Source: Microvirga subterranea (GTDB lineage Bacteria; Pseudomonadota; Alphaproteobacteria; Rhizobiales; Beijerinckiaceae). From it: a DNA stretch of 64,000 bases. The position numbers and the translations under genes are program-made. Below are positions 1 through 9,031 of the stretch, piece after piece; position 1 is the stretch's first letter, and every line of letters begins with the position of its first letter. Where the stretch lies: positions 124,001 to 188,000 of the forward strand of contig NZ_QQBB01000007.1 of NCBI RefSeq assembly GCF_003350535.1, in the 5' to 3' direction. Below the pieces are notes generated by a model. The model worked only from the letters and a program-made list of their open reading frames with translations, searched no databases and was not told the DNA's origin.

Positions 1-1167
1 CGCCTCGGAGCGCACGTTGACCGCCCGCTCCGCCAAGCGGTTGGCGGCGGCCATGTAGGTCTCCTGGGCGTTGCGGACGCCCACCGCGCCGAAGTCGAAG
101 ATTGGGATCGTGAACTCAATCTCCAGCCCGCGCCGCTTGATCCTCTCGCTCTCGACCACGGTCTGGCCGTCCTCGGTGAAGGCGGACGTCGTGCGCTCGT
201 AGCTGGAGAGGCCGGCGAGCTCGACGTCGGAGACGAAGCGGGTGGCATTGGTCAGGCCGTACTGCCCCGCGACGGCGTTTAGGTCATGGCGCAGCGCCTG
301 GAGGTCGACACGCCGCTCGAGGGCCCGGCGCTCGATGTCCTGGGCCGAGGCGATGCGGGCCGGCAGAGGCGGCAGCGAGTTGGGCAGGCGGAAGTCGATG
401 TCCCGCCCCCACAGGCCGAGCTGGCGGATCAGGCGCTCGCGGGCGACCTTCTGCTCGATCCGGGCCCGGGCGAGCTGGGCGCCGAGTTCCTGGTAGAAGG
501 CGTGCTCGCGGGCCTGCTCCAGCTTGTTGAGGGCGCCGCTCTCGCCGAGCTGCTTGGCGAGCTCGGAGGCGGTCTCGGCGGTGCCGAGCGCCTGCTGCAT
601 GAAGGCGACCTGCTGGTTGGCCGCGATGGCCCTGTAGTATTCCCGGCGCGTCTCGGCGGCGAGCCGCAGGACTGCCTCCGCGGTACGGAACTGGGCGGCG
701 CGGAAGCGCTCCTCGGCAATGGCCGTCCGGGCGGGCAGGGTGGCGAGTTCGAACAGCCCGATCAGGATCTGGCGCTCGACCTCCAGCTCCAGGCTGCCGC
801 CGAGGCGGGACAGGGAGACCGTCGGGCTCGGCGGCAGGCTCGTCTGGACGTAGTCGGCCTCCGAGACGCCGAGGTCGTTGAATGCGGCTTGCAGGCCCCG
901 GTTCTTGAGCAGGGCGATCTGCACGGCGCTGTCCGGCGTGAGCGGGCGCCTCAGCAGGTCCTCGACCCGCTGCTGGATGCCGGCAGCATCGGCCTCGCTG
1001 CTGACCTTGACGACGTCCTTGCCCAGCTCACTGTAGGCGACCGTCTGCGCCGGAGTGAGCCCGGCATCGGGCGAGAACGAGACGCAGCCCCCGAGCAGGA
1101 TAGTGGCGGCGACGCCCCCGAGCAGTCGCAGCGTGCGGGTTGGTCCCGCGGGATTGTTTTCGGTCAT
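1..1167 (-). CDS. TolC/CusC-type outer-membrane efflux lipoprotein (3' end outside window)
   Basis: Partial gene that starts at 1167 and runs off the left edge, so the C-terminus is missing. The start MTENNPAG is followed by a hydrophobic stretch ending in LLGGC, a lipobox, so the mature protein is probably an outer-membrane lipoprotein of the TolC/CusC/NodT type. The body is Ala/Leu/Arg/Glu-rich alpha-helical sequence with two TolC-like halves (for example LGVSEADYVQTSLPPSPTVS and LNAVAGQYGLTNATRFVSDV). Such proteins form the outer-membrane duct of tripartite RND or heavy-metal efflux pumps. The neighbouring copper, nickel and cobalt genes suggest metal export. The RND pump and adaptor genes are not visible and may lie beyond the left edge. 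The family is clear; the substrate is inferred. Confidence 0.88.
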   Translation of the reverse strand, partial: MTENNPAGPTRTLRLLGGVAATILLGGCVSFSPDAGLTPAQTVAYSELGKDVVKVSSEADAAGIQQRVEDLLRRPLTPDSAVQIALLKNRGLQAAFNDLGVSEADYVQTSLPPSPTVSLSRLGGSLELEVERQILIGLFELATLPARTAIAEERFRAAQFRTAEAVLRLAAETRREYYRAIAANQQVAFMQQALGTAETASELAKQLGESGALNKLEQAREHAFYQELGAQLARARIEQKVARERLIRQLGLWGRDIDFRLPNSLPPLPARIASAQDIERRALERRVDLQALRHDLNAVAGQYGLTNATRFVSDVELAGLSSYERTTSAFTEDGQTVVESERIKRRGLEIEFTIPIFDFGAVGVRNAQETYMAAANRLAERAVNVRSEA

Positions 1168-1191
1168 TGGATGGTCTTCCTGGCGCATGGG

Positions 1192-1449
1192 TCATCGGCC
1201 CCGTCGGGCGGCATCGTTGCTGTCGTCCCGTTCGGGTGCGACGCCCGGCGTGGCGCGTCGGTTGAGCTCGCGCCAGTCGAGGGGGGTGACGACGTCGTAG
1301 CCGCGCACGCCCGCGGTGACGGAGGAGTAGGCCGGCGGGCGGACGCCCACGGCAGGATCGGCCGCCGACACGAGGTAGGAGGGAGGCTGGGAAGGCACGC
1401 AGGCGGCCAGACCCAGTCCGAGTCCTGCCAGGGAAAAGAGTTTCATCAT
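1192..1449 (-). CDS. small lipoprotein, unknown function
   Basis: An 85-residue protein starting MMKLFSLAGLGLGLAACVPS, a short lipoprotein signal peptide with lipobox LAAC. The rest (SQPPSYLVSAADPAVGVRPP...) is Pro/Arg-rich without a domain I recognise. The motif VVTPLDWRELNRRATP resembles the tail of small lipoproteins often encoded beside efflux outer-membrane proteins. It lies 24 bp upstream of the TolC-type gene on the same strand, so it is probably the first gene of that efflux operon. A longer in-frame start at 1635 exists but would bury the signal peptide, so I chose 1449. Confidence 0.65.
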   Translation of the reverse strand: MMKLFSLAGLGLGLAACVPSQPPSYLVSAADPAVGVRPPAYSSVTAGVRGYDVVTPLDWRELNRRATPGVAPERDDSNDAARRGR

Positions 1450-1650
1450 GGGGTCCGTCTCCGGGCGGACCTCCGCAGGGCGGTTCCGAATCGAGGCCGG
1501 GTCCGGGCGGACAAGGAGTCCAACCGATCCGTGGGGCCTACATTCTGATCGCGTTCTGGGAAGGGGACCGGTTCGAGCTTCAGGACGGTCGCCGCCGGCC
1601 CTCAGGAGCAGGCGCGCCGGTTCATGCGGGCCCACTGGCCCGCGCCTGGA

Positions 1651-2139
1651 TCAGACGGTTCGCGGGGGCTTGTCGAGGCCACCTGCGGTGACGCCGTCGA
1701 CCTGCTCGTCACCAGGGAATGCGACCGGCACGATGGAGGCCGCAGGCGAGAAGAGATCTGGAAGCGCGATGGCCTGGAAGGCGTGACAGGTGCCCATGCT
1801 GCAACAGACGGGACCGGAGCAATCGTGCGAACCCTGGCCGTGATCGGCCGAAGCATCCACGGCGATCTCGTGAGACGATGCCGGCTCGTGGACGTGACCG
1901 TGATCCCCGTCGAAGGCGGCATGCGTATGTCCCGCCGCGGTTGCCGTGGCGTGCGGATGCCCGGTCGACGCGGCCGCCTGCGGCACGGAGATCGGGAAGA
2001 TCGCCATGGTGAACGCAAGCAGAGCAACGATGAGGGTGCCCAACAGCCGCAAGGGAGGAACGCTCCGGTTCGTATGAGGCGGATGTTTCTCACGAAACCA
2101 TGGCACGGACAAGTCGCGAGGCATGGCGGTCAGCCCCAC
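1651..2139 (-). CDS. His/Cys-rich exported protein of a metal-resistance operon
   Basis: A 162-residue protein with one strong hydrophobic segment (LLGTLIVALLAFTMAIFPIS, about residues 32-51) that looks like a signal peptide or anchor. It is followed by a histidine-rich stretch (HPHATATAAGHTHAAFDGDHGHVHEP) and a cysteine cluster (CSGPVCCSMGTC, about residues 106-117). This composition fits periplasmic metal binding, as in CopL/DUF2946-like proteins of copper loci, but I cannot assign a family. The start overlaps the stop of the metallochaperone gene upstream by about 10 bp, which implies co-transcription and coupled translation. Confidence 0.6.
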   Translation of the reverse strand: MGLTAMPRDLSVPWFREKHPPHTNRSVPPLRLLGTLIVALLAFTMAIFPISVPQAAASTGHPHATATAAGHTHAAFDGDHGHVHEPASSHEIAVDASADHGQGSHDCSGPVCCSMGTCHAFQAIALPDLFSPAASIVPVAFPGDEQVDGVTAGGLDKPPRTV

Positions 2140-2342
2140 GGCAGGAGAACCGGGTCGGCCGCATAGCCGGCGTCCCGGAGGGCACGCAGGAGAGCGGATT
2201 CAAGACGCGCGGAGATGACGCGGAGGGTGCGAGCCGACATGTCGGCCGTGACACGCACCGTTTGGTCGATGTCCCACAGGGCCCGGACCACGAAGCCCAG
2301 GCAGCCGCCGCACTTAAGGTCGGGAACGTGGAAGAGATGCAT
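2130..2342 (-). CDS. HMA-type small metal-binding protein (metallochaperone-like)
   Basis: A 70-residue protein the size of a single heavy-metal-associated domain. It begins MHLFHVPDLKCGGCLGFVVR: the CGGC pair sits where CopZ and CopA domains carry CxxC, followed by the alternating pattern of a ferredoxin-like fold (VRVTADMSARTLRV). Such proteins bind Cu(I) or related soft metals in the cytoplasm and hand them to a P-type ATPase. It lies between rcnA (upstream) and the His-rich exported protein, which it overlaps. Because the motif is CGGC rather than the usual MxCxxC, the metal is uncertain. Confidence 0.75.
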   Translation of the reverse strand: MHLFHVPDLKCGGCLGFVVRALWDIDQTVRVTADMSARTLRVISARLESALLRALRDAGYAADPVLLPWG

Positions 2343-2470
2343 GATCGGGATCCTCGATTCGCTCTGGTCCCGATCCTTCTGAACCTTTCCATCGTGGCAG
2401 GGTCAAGTGCCGCAACCGGCCGCGCAGGTGGTGCGACGCCCCGGTCGAGCGAATCCTACGCCGATGGACC

Positions 2471-3598
2471 CTACGACAAGGCCGTTGCGGGCACCGCGAG
2501 ATCGACGAAGCCCTGCACGAGCATGACCGCGCCGAGGATTCCCACGAGGCCGGCCGAGGCCAGCGGCAGGCGCCGCAGCAGGCGGTCGGAGAAATTGATC
2601 CGCTTCGAGGCGTGCTGGATGCCCCATGCGGCGGCGACGCCGATCGACACCATGGTGATCGCCAGCCCCAGGCTGAAGGCCGCCACGGTCGCGGCACCCA
2701 AGGTGAACTGGCCGAGCTGGAGGCAGATCAACAGGACGGTGATGGAAGCGGGGCAGGGGATCAGGCCACCCGTGATGCCGAACAGCGCGATCTGCCACGT
2801 CGTAACCTGGCCGTTATTGGCGGCGAGCTGGCGGGCGATCTGCTCGCCGTGCTCGCGCTCGTGGGCGTCCTCGTCCAGATGGGTATGATCGTGGTGGTGA
2901 TCGTGGTCATGCTCCGCGAAGGTGACCGTGTAGGTGTGAGCATGGTCCTCGTGGGACAGACGCACGCGGGCCGTGAATGCGTGCGGCTCCGGGATCTCCT
3001 CAACGGATTCGAGATAGCCGCCGCGATCCACGAAGGTGAAGGCCTGGCGCGAGCCGTCCGGACGCTCGGTCTCGACGGTCACGTCCCTGGCCACCCAGCC
3101 GTGGCCGCTCCGGGTACGGACGCGCCAGCGCGGCGGCACGCCGTCCTCGAACACCGACAGCTCCACGATGCCGTGCCCGGTGTCGATGGTCCTGACCTCA
3201 TCGTGATCGTGGTGATGATGGTGATGGTCATGATGGTGGGAGCGCCGGAACCAGCCGAGGCTCTGGCCCGTACGCCAGAACATCCAGCCGGCAATGCCGA
3301 GGATGATCACGCCGGACGCGATCAGCAGCCAGGCCTCGAAGTGCGAGTTCAGGATTTCCTGCCCGAACGACAGGCCGAGCATGGCCACGATCCAGACGAT
3401 GAGTGAATGGGAGAGGGCAGCGCAGACGCCGAGCAGGATAGCCTGCCCGATGGTGCCACGGATCGCCACGATGTAGGCGGCCATCATGGTCTTGGAGTGG
3501 CCAGGCTCCAGCCCGTGCAAGGCGCCGAGCAGAACGGCAATGGGAAGATAGATCCAGCCGTTTTCGCCGGACTGAAGCAGTTGAGCAATATCAGGCAT
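2471..3598 (-). CDS. rcnA: nickel/cobalt exporter RcnA
   Basis: A 375-residue inner-membrane protein of the NiCoT-related RcnA family. The first transmembrane segments carry LGALHGLEPGHSKTMMAAYIV, the family signature with metal-coordinating histidines. A cytoplasmic loop has two histidine/aspartate-rich stretches (HHHDHHHHHHDHDE near residue 125 and HDHDHHHDHTH near residue 230), typical of RcnA. The C-terminal half holds the remaining membrane segments (GGLIPCPASITVLLICLQLG). It exports Ni(II) and Co(II). It lies 63 bp downstream of rcnR on the same strand, so the sensor gene is first in the operon. Confidence 0.93.
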   Translation of the reverse strand: MPDIAQLLQSGENGWIYLPIAVLLGALHGLEPGHSKTMMAAYIVAIRGTIGQAILLGVCAALSHSLIVWIVAMLGLSFGQEILNSHFEAWLLIASGVIILGIAGWMFWRTGQSLGWFRRSHHHDHHHHHHDHDEVRTIDTGHGIVELSVFEDGVPPRWRVRTRSGHGWVARDVTVETERPDGSRQAFTFVDRGGYLESVEEIPEPHAFTARVRLSHEDHAHTYTVTFAEHDHDHHHDHTHLDEDAHEREHGEQIARQLAANNGQVTTWQIALFGITGGLIPCPASITVLLICLQLGQFTLGAATVAAFSLGLAITMVSIGVAAAWGIQHASKRINFSDRLLRRLPLASAGLVGILGAVMLVQGFVDLAVPATALS

Positions 3599-3661
3599 TG
3601 GTCTTGGCTTTCCAGAGAGGTCTTGTGGCGGCGATCATTCATCCAGCCGCCGGGAACAAGC

Positions 3662-3940
3662 TCATTTCAGGTAAGTGCGGACGACGCCGATGAGTTCGGC
3701 GGCGCCCTTGGCGCGCCCCGGGTCCGGCTCATAGGCCGGGTCGACTACGTGGTTGCGGATGTGGTCCTCCATCAGCTCGACGGTCAGCCCGTTCACGGCC
3801 CCACGGACGGACGCGACCAGCATCAGGACGTCGGCACAGCCGAGTTCTGCCTCCAGCGCACGCTCGATGGCCTCGACCTGGCCCTTGATCCGGCGCACCC
3901 GGGCGAGAAGCTTCGTCTTCTCCTTGATCGTGTGGGACAT
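3662..3940 (-). CDS. rcnR: Ni/Co-responsive repressor RcnR (CsoR/RcnR family)
   Basis: A 92-residue DUF156 all-helical repressor. The four residues that define Ni/Co sensing in RcnR are at their canonical positions: His3, Cys35, His60 and His64. The Cu-sensor pattern of CsoR is not met. The N-terminal basic helix (KTKLLARVRRIKGQVEAIER) is the DNA-binding face of this family. Metal binding releases the repressor from a G-tract operator; one is visible just upstream at 3970-3986. It is followed by rcnA, so it should autoregulate the pair. Confidence 0.93.
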   Translation of the reverse strand: MSHTIKEKTKLLARVRRIKGQVEAIERALEAELGCADVLMLVASVRGAVNGLTVELMEDHIRNHVVDPAYEPDPGRAKGAAELIGVVRTYLK

Positions 3941-3969
3941 GGAACCTCCTGGTTGACGGCTTGCATCAT

Positions 3970-3986
3970 ATAGGGGGGTATCCTAT
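3970..3986. promoter_or_regulatory. probable RcnR operator (G-tract with inverted repeat)
   Basis: A run of six G (3973-3978) is flanked by the inverted arms ATAGG (3970-3974) and CCTAT (3982-3986). RcnR/CsoR-type operators have exactly this form: an AT-rich inverted repeat around a G tract. It lies 30 bp upstream of the rcnR start and 42 bp from the divergent DUF1289 gene, so it could also influence that gene. Confidence 0.7.
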
Positions 3987-4027
3987 GTGACGTCCACCGC
4001 ATTGTTTGCCGCAGGCGAGGAGAAACT

Positions 4028-4282
4028 GTGAGGAAGGACAATCCCTGCATCTCCGTGTGCGAGTTCGATGGCCGGACCGGCTGGTGCCTCGGCTGCGGGC
4101 GAACGATTCCGGAGATCCGGGAGTGGCAGAAGCTGACGCCGTATCGGCGTACCGCTCTGCTGCGGGAGCTTCCCCGACGCGTGAAGCAGGTCCGGACGGA
4201 CAATGAGGCATCCAGGAATCAGGCTACTGGCCGGGTACGCCGCACGTTCCCGGCTCCGTCAGGGAGCAAACGGCCGAACTGA
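4028..4282 (+). CDS. DUF1289 protein, predicted cysteine-cluster protein
   Basis: An 84-residue protein whose start is a GTG with a purine-rich site (CGAGGAGA) 5 bp upstream. It carries the DUF1289 pattern: PCISVCEFDGRTGWCLGCGR, four cysteines in C-x(n)-C-xx-C spacing, then TIPEIREWQKLTPYRR. The family is thought to bind a metal or iron-sulfur cluster, but its function is not established. It diverges from rcnR across the operator region. The last 25 residues are low-complexity and basic. Family confident, role unknown. Confidence 0.82.
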   Translation: MRKDNPCISVCEFDGRTGWCLGCGRTIPEIREWQKLTPYRRTALLRELPRRVKQVRTDNEASRNQATGRVRRTFPAPSGSKRPN

Positions 4283-4426
4283 TGCACGGGTTTCCGACAT
4301 CAAGCTGGCTCCAGGTTGACAGGATCGCGGCACGCGAAATCATGGAAAGCACGGACAGGTAGCCATTCCGGCCACCCGGAAGCGGATGTTCGAAGTGCAC
4401 CTCCGCAGCCTCCCGGGAACGCCCGC

Positions 4427-5797
4427 TTACCCGCACCAGATCTCGATGGGGGCACTGCGGCCTCTCAGGATGCGGGGGCCGACGAACCGGAAGGCCTCGA
4501 CGACGGACAGGTCTCCTGCCGCCCCGCGAGCCTTCGTCATGAAGGCCTCGCTGGCGGCGACCCCGCAGCCCAGCTCACGCGTGATGCCCTGGAGGCGGCT
4601 GGCCGTGTTGACCGTGTCGCCCACGACCGTGAAGGCCATCGAGCGCTCCGAGCCGACGTCGCCCATGACCACCGGGCCGTAGTGCAGGCCGATGCCGATC
4701 CCGATGGCGTCCTGGCCGCTGCGTGCACGCTCGTCGTTCCACCGCCCGACCTCGGCCAGCATGGCCCGGGCGCAGGCGAGCGCCCGGACGGCGTCGTCCG
4801 CAGCGGGATCGGGAACCCCGAACGTGACCAGCAGGGCATCACCGATGAACTTGTCCAGGGTGCCGCCGTGGGCGAAGACGATCTCCTCCATCCGGGCATG
4901 GAACTCGCGCAGGAGCTGCATGACCTCCTCGGGCGCGAGCCGCTCTGACAGCGTCGTGAAGCCCTTGATGTCGGCGAACAGCACGGCCACCTCCTGCCGC
5001 CGGTCCCCGCCGAACGGCTGGTCGGAACGGGCAAGCCGCTCCACGACCCGGGGCGAGAAGTAGCGCGCGAGGTTGGCTTGCCGCCGCTCGGCGCCGGCAC
5101 GGGTGAGCGCAAGGCGGCGCGAGCGCTCGACCGCCGCCGCGAGCGCCGCGGCTACAAGGAGCAGCACGAGAGCCTCTGTGTACCATTGCCCGATGTGCAC
5201 GAAGGCGAGATCGCGAAACGCCTCGACGGCGTTCGCGGCGAGGCTCCCCGACATGCTCGGAACGCCGATGCGGATGCTGGGGTCGAGGAAGGCCACGGCG
5301 AGGGGAATGGACCAGCCCAGCACCGCGCAGACCCCGGACCACAGCAGCAGGAGGGGATCGAGGGCGAAGGCGCGCAGGGCCAGCAGGAACACGAACCAGA
5401 GCACCAAGCCACCCTTGAGGGTCATGGTGACCGGGATCGTGCCATCGAGCCAGGGATTGGGCAGGGCCAGGACGAGGCCGAGGATGACGCTGTCGAGCAG
5501 GGCGAACGCCATCGCGATGCCGCGCGGATGGCGGTGTCGCTTCAGGATCGCGAACTCGGCAAGGCCAGAAGCGAGGACGGCTCCCACGGCCGCGAGGTTG
5601 AACACGGCGGCCCAGCCGACGTGGAGCAGGTCGTGCCCGAGCCAAACGAACGCCACGGCGAGAAGCACGCTGCGGACCTTGGCGGCAAGGCGCAGCCCTT
5701 CCTGCTCCTCGAGGCGCAGGGAGGCGGCCACGCGCTCCGGCAGGGGCGCGGCTCCGAATGTGCCCAGGAACGGCACCGCACCGGCGAGCTTGATCAT
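4427..5797 (-). CDS. membrane-bound class III adenylate cyclase
   Basis: A 456-residue protein. The N-terminal half has about six hydrophobic segments (from VRSVLLAVAFVWLGHDLL to ALVLLLVAAALAAAV). The C-terminal half is a class III cyclase catalytic domain: FADIKGFTTLSERL holds the first metal aspartate, TLDKFIGDALLVTFG the substrate-selecting Lys and second metal Asp, and VGDTVNTASRLQ the remaining specificity residue and transition-state Arg. The Lys plus Asp/Thr pattern predicts ATP rather than GTP as substrate. It starts 32 bp after the cueR stop on the same strand, so a copA-cueR-cyclase transcript is likely. It may link metal or envelope stress to cAMP; that link is inference. Confidence 0.87.
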   Translation of the reverse strand: MIKLAGAVPFLGTFGAAPLPERVAASLRLEEQEGLRLAAKVRSVLLAVAFVWLGHDLLHVGWAAVFNLAAVGAVLASGLAEFAILKRHRHPRGIAMAFALLDSVILGLVLALPNPWLDGTIPVTMTLKGGLVLWFVFLLALRAFALDPLLLLWSGVCAVLGWSIPLAVAFLDPSIRIGVPSMSGSLAANAVEAFRDLAFVHIGQWYTEALVLLLVAAALAAAVERSRRLALTRAGAERRQANLARYFSPRVVERLARSDQPFGGDRRQEVAVLFADIKGFTTLSERLAPEEVMQLLREFHARMEEIVFAHGGTLDKFIGDALLVTFGVPDPAADDAVRALACARAMLAEVGRWNDERARSGQDAIGIGIGLHYGPVVMGDVGSERSMAFTVVGDTVNTASRLQGITRELGCGVAASEAFMTKARGAAGDLSVVEAFRFVGPRILRGRSAPIEIWCG

Positions 5798-5829
5798 TCC
5801 AACGTCCTCACCCCGTTCGCCACTCTTGG

Positions 5830-6318
5830 CTAGTTGCGCACTCCCTTCGGCGCCGTGCCCCGACGTGCGGAGCGGAGGCCGACGGTGCCGAACTGCGGAG
5901 ACGAGTGAATGTCGATCGGTTCCGCGCCATCACCGGACTGAAGTCCGTCGAGGATCGGGCACTCGGGCCGCTCGTCACCGTGGCAGTGCTTCGCGAGGTG
6001 CCTGAGGGTGGCGGCCATCTCCTGCAATTCCCGCGCCTTCCGCTCGAGGATGTCGACGTGCTCGAGGGCAATCCGCTTCACGTCCGTGCTGGCGCGGTCC
6101 CGATCCCGCCACAGGGTGACGAGTTCCCCGATCTGCTCGACGGAGAAGCCGAGGTCGCGCGCCCGCCGGATGAAGCCGAGCGTGTGGACGTCGTTGTCCG
6201 AGTACACGCGGTACCCGGCTTCCGTCCGCACCGTCTTCGGGATCAGCCCGATCGACTCGTAGTAGCGGATCATCTTGGCCGAGACGCCCGAGGCCTCCGC
6301 TGCCTGTCCGATGTTCAT
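5830..6318 (-). CDS. cueR: Cu(I)-responsive MerR-family regulator CueR
   Basis: A 162-residue MerR-family protein. The N-terminal winged helix (MNIGQAAEASGVSAKMIRYYESIGLIP) and the coiled dimerisation helix are standard. The metal loop CHGDERPEC has the two cysteines that coordinate monovalent copper in CueR. A serine-free, Ala-containing start of the dimer helix (DRDRASTDVKRIA) also fits monovalent-metal sensors. It has a longer tail (about 35 residues) than E. coli CueR. It lies 51 bp downstream of copA in the same direction, and its expected operator lies in front of copA. Confidence 0.9.
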   Translation of the reverse strand: MNIGQAAEASGVSAKMIRYYESIGLIPKTVRTEAGYRVYSDNDVHTLGFIRRARDLGFSVEQIGELVTLWRDRDRASTDVKRIALEHVDILERKARELQEMAATLRHLAKHCHGDERPECPILDGLQSGDGAEPIDIHSSPQFGTVGLRSARRGTAPKGVRN

Positions 6319-6369
6319 TGCGAATCCTCCTTGGATGGGTGAAGGGCCCGCCGTGGCGGACCGCGGTCG

Positions 6370-8907
6370 TCATTCGCCCGGGGCGAGCCGAGGTGCGGGC
6401 GCGGCTGCGCGGGATGCCGTGTCCGCGCCGACCGGCGCCCTGAACCCGCGCAGGCGCAGGGCATTGCCCAGCACTAACACGCTCGAGAGCGCCATCGCCC
6501 CCGCCGCGATCATCGGCGACAGCAGCGTGCCGTTGACCGGATACAGCGCACCCGCAGCCACCGGGATCAGCACCACGTTGTAGGCGAACGCCCAGAACAG
6601 GTTCTGCCGGATGTTGCGGATCGTGGCCTTCGACAGGGCAATCGCGTTCGGCACGCCACGCAGGTCGCCGGACATCAGCACGACATCGGCGCTCTCGATT
6701 GCCACGTCCGTGCCCGTCCCGATGGCGAGGCCGACATCTGCGGCTGCCAGCGCCGGGGCGTCGTTGATGCCGTCGCCGACGAAGGCGACGCGCCGTCCGC
6801 CGGCCTGCAATTCCATGACCGAGGCGACCTTGCCGTCGGGCAGCACCTCGGCGATCACCTCGTCGATCCCGACCTGGCGGGCGATGGCCTGTGCCGTGCG
6901 GCGGTTGTCGCCCGTGACCATTGCCACCTTGAGGCCAAGGCGGTGCAAGGCCGCGATCGCCTCCGGGGTGGACGGCTTGATCGGGTCGGCCACGGCGATG
7001 ATTGCGGCGAGCCGGCCGTCGATGGCGGCATAAAGTGGGCTCTTGCCCTCGTCGCCGAGACGGGACGCCGCCGACGCGAACGCCGTGATCGGATGACCGA
7101 GCCGCTCCATGTAGCGGTCGGCCCCGACCTCGACCCTCCGGCCCCGGACCGTCGCCGTGATCCCGAAGCCGGGAACGGCCTCGAAACCTTCCGCAGGCGC
7201 CAATTCCAGCCCCCGGTGCGTGGCGGCCGCCACGATAGCCTCCCCGATGGGATGCTCGGACCGGGTCTCCACGGCCGCGACGAGCGCCAGCACCTCGGCC
7301 TCAGTGAATCCTTCCGCGGCGATCAGGTCTGTCAGCTCCGGACGTCCCTTGGTCAGGGTGCCCGTCTTGTCGAGCGCCACCACCTGGACGTCGCCCAGGC
7401 CCTGCAAGGCCTCGCCCTGGCGGAAGAGCACGCCGAGTTCGGCCGCCCGGCCCGTGCCGACCATGATCGAGGTCGGTGTCGCCAGGCCCATGGCGCACGG
7501 GCAGGCGATGATCAGGACGGCAACCGCGTTCACGAGGGCGAAACTCAGGGCCGGATCGGGGCCGAAGAGGAGCCAGACCAGGAAGGTGAGGGCGGCAGCG
7601 GCCATCACGGCGGGCACGAACCACGCCGTCACCTTGTCGACGAGCGCCTGGATCGGGAGCTTGGACCCTTGGGCCGCCTCGACCATGCGGATAATCTGGG
7701 CCAGCACCGTGTCGGCGCCGACCTTGGTCGCCCGGAACGTGAAGCTGCCCGTCCGGTTGATCGTGCCGCCGACGACGGGGCTGCCCTCGGCCTTCTGCAC
7801 GGGTACGGGCTCGCCCGTGATCATGGACTCGTCCACGAAGGACGAGCCCTCGAGGACGTCGCCGTCGACCGGGACCTTCTCGCCCGGGCGGACCTGGACG
7901 AGGTCGCCCGTGCGGACCTCCGCCAGCGGGATCTCGACCACGCTGCCCTGGCGGACCACGCGCGCGGTCTTCGGCGTCAGGCCCATCAGGCGCTTGATGG
8001 CCTCGGAGGTGCGTCCCTTGGCCTTGGCCTCGAGGAAGCGCCCGAGCAGGATCAGGGTCACGATGACGGCCGCCGCCTCGTAGTACACGTTCGCCGTGCC
8101 CGCAGGCAGGACGCCGCGCGCGAACGTCGCCACGACCGAGTAGCCGTAGGCTGCCGCGGTGCCGAGCGACACGAGCGAGTTCATGTCCGGGGCGCGGCGC
8201 AGCAGGGCAGGAACCCCCTTGCGGAAGAACCTCAGGCCGGGACCGAACAGCACGAGCGTCGTGAAGGCGAACTGGAGGTACCAGCTCTCCCGGTGCCCGA
8301 TCGTGTCCATGATCCACTCGTGCACCCCCGGCACGAAGTGCGATCCCATCTCCAGGGCGAACACCGGAAGCGTGAGGACGGCGGCGAGGGCGAGGGACGT
8401 CCGGAGGGACGCGATCTCCGCCTCGCGGGCGGCGCGCTCCTCGTCGGTGCGATCGACGCCGACACGGACCTCCTCGGCCTCGTAGCCGGTTGCCTCGACG
8501 GCCGCGACGAGGCGGCCCACCGCCTCCGACGAACCGAAGAGCCGCACGGTGGCGCGCTCGGTCGCCAGGTTGACCGCGGCGTCGACGACGCCGGGCACGC
8601 GCTTCAGGGCCTTCTCGACCCGCCCGACGCAGGAGGCGCAGGTCATGCCGGAGACCTTCAGCTCGACGGTGGCGGGCATCGGCTCATAGCCGACGTCGCG
8701 GATGGCCTCGACGACCGCCTGCGGATCGGCATCCGCGGAGCCGAACGACACGCTGGCGCGCTCGGTCGCCAGGTTCACGTTGGCGGCGGTGACGCCCTCG
8801 ATCCGTCGGATCGCCTTCTCGACGCGGCCGACGCACGACGCGCAGGTCATTCCCTGGACGGGAATCTCGACCGTCAGGCCTTGCCTGGCCAACTCCTTCA
8901 CAGCCAT
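6370..8907 (-). CDS. copA: Cu(I)-exporting P1B-type ATPase CopA
   Basis: An 845-residue P-type ATPase. Two N-terminal HMA domains each carry GMTCASC (first at about residues 19-25). The membrane-bound metal site is CPC in [14 protein letters not shown], the phosphorylation site is DKTGTLTKG, and the hinge motif is [14 protein letters not shown] followed by [10 protein letters not shown]. It exports cytoplasmic Cu(I), or Ag(I), using ATP. I chose the ATG at 8907 because it follows an AGGAG site and a CueR promoter lies just upstream; an in-frame start at 8982 would lie upstream of that promoter. First gene of the probable copA-cueR-cyclase operon. Confidence 0.96.
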   Translation of the reverse strand: MAVKELARQGLTVEIPVQGMTCASCVGRVEKAIRRIEGVTAANVNLATERASVSFGSADADPQAVVEAIRDVGYEPMPATVELKVSGMTCASCVGRVEKALKRVPGVVDAAVNLATERATVRLFGSSEAVGRLVAAVEATGYEAEEVRVGVDRTDEERAAREAEIASLRTSLALAAVLTLPVFALEMGSHFVPGVHEWIMDTIGHRESWYLQFAFTTLVLFGPGLRFFRKGVPALLRRAPDMNSLVSLGTAAAYGYSVVATFARGVLPAGTANVYYEAAAVIVTLILLGRFLEAKAKGRTSEAIKRLMGLTPKTARVVRQGSVVEIPLAEVRTGDLVQVRPGEKVPVDGDVLEGSSFVDESMITGEPVPVQKAEGSPVVGGTINRTGSFTFRATKVGADTVLAQIIRMVEAAQGSKLPIQALVDKVTAWFVPAVMAAAALTFLVWLLFGPDPALSFALVNAVAVLIIACPCAMGLATPTSIMVGTGRAAELGVLFRQGEALQGLGDVQVVALDKTGTLTKGRPELTDLIAAEGFTEAEVLALVAAVETRSEHPIGEAIVAAATHRGLELAPAEGFEAVPGFGITATVRGRRVEVGADRYMERLGHPITAFASAASRLGDEGKSPLYAAIDGRLAAIIAVADPIKPSTPEAIAALHRLGLKVAMVTGDNRRTAQAIARQVGIDEVIAEVLPDGKVASVMELQAGGRRVAFVGDGINDAPALAAADVGLAIGTGTDVAIESADVVLMSGDLRGVPNAIALSKATIRNIRQNLFWAFAYNVVLIPVAAGALYPVNGTLLSPMIAAGAMALSSVLVLGNALRLRGFRAPVGADTASRAAAPAPRLAPGE

Positions 8908-8939
8908 TTCGGAACTCCTACCTGGAAGCATTGGCTGAG

Positions 8940-8970
8940 GTGTAATCCTTCCAACAATGGGAAGGTCAAG
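8940..8970 (-). promoter_or_regulatory. CueR-type copper-inducible promoter of copA
   Basis: Reading the minus strand, a -35 hexamer CTTGAC (8970-8965) and a -10 TTACAC (8945-8940) are separated by 19 bp, the over-long spacer that MerR-family activators act on. The spacer holds the inverted repeat CCTTCC/GGAAGG (arms at 8948-8953 and 8961-8966). It closely follows the layout of the E. coli copA promoter. Confidence 0.88.
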
Positions 8971-9031
8971 CGATCGTTTCAAGCTGGCGGGGCCCTCGTC
9001 GCCGACGGTGTCCGGGTGCTATCATCGGGTC

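Noticed and set aside
2880-3250. Short CAT/GTG-rich direct repeats as a possible tandem repeat element
   Set aside because: They are the codons of the histidine/aspartate-rich loops of RcnA, not a DNA repeat.
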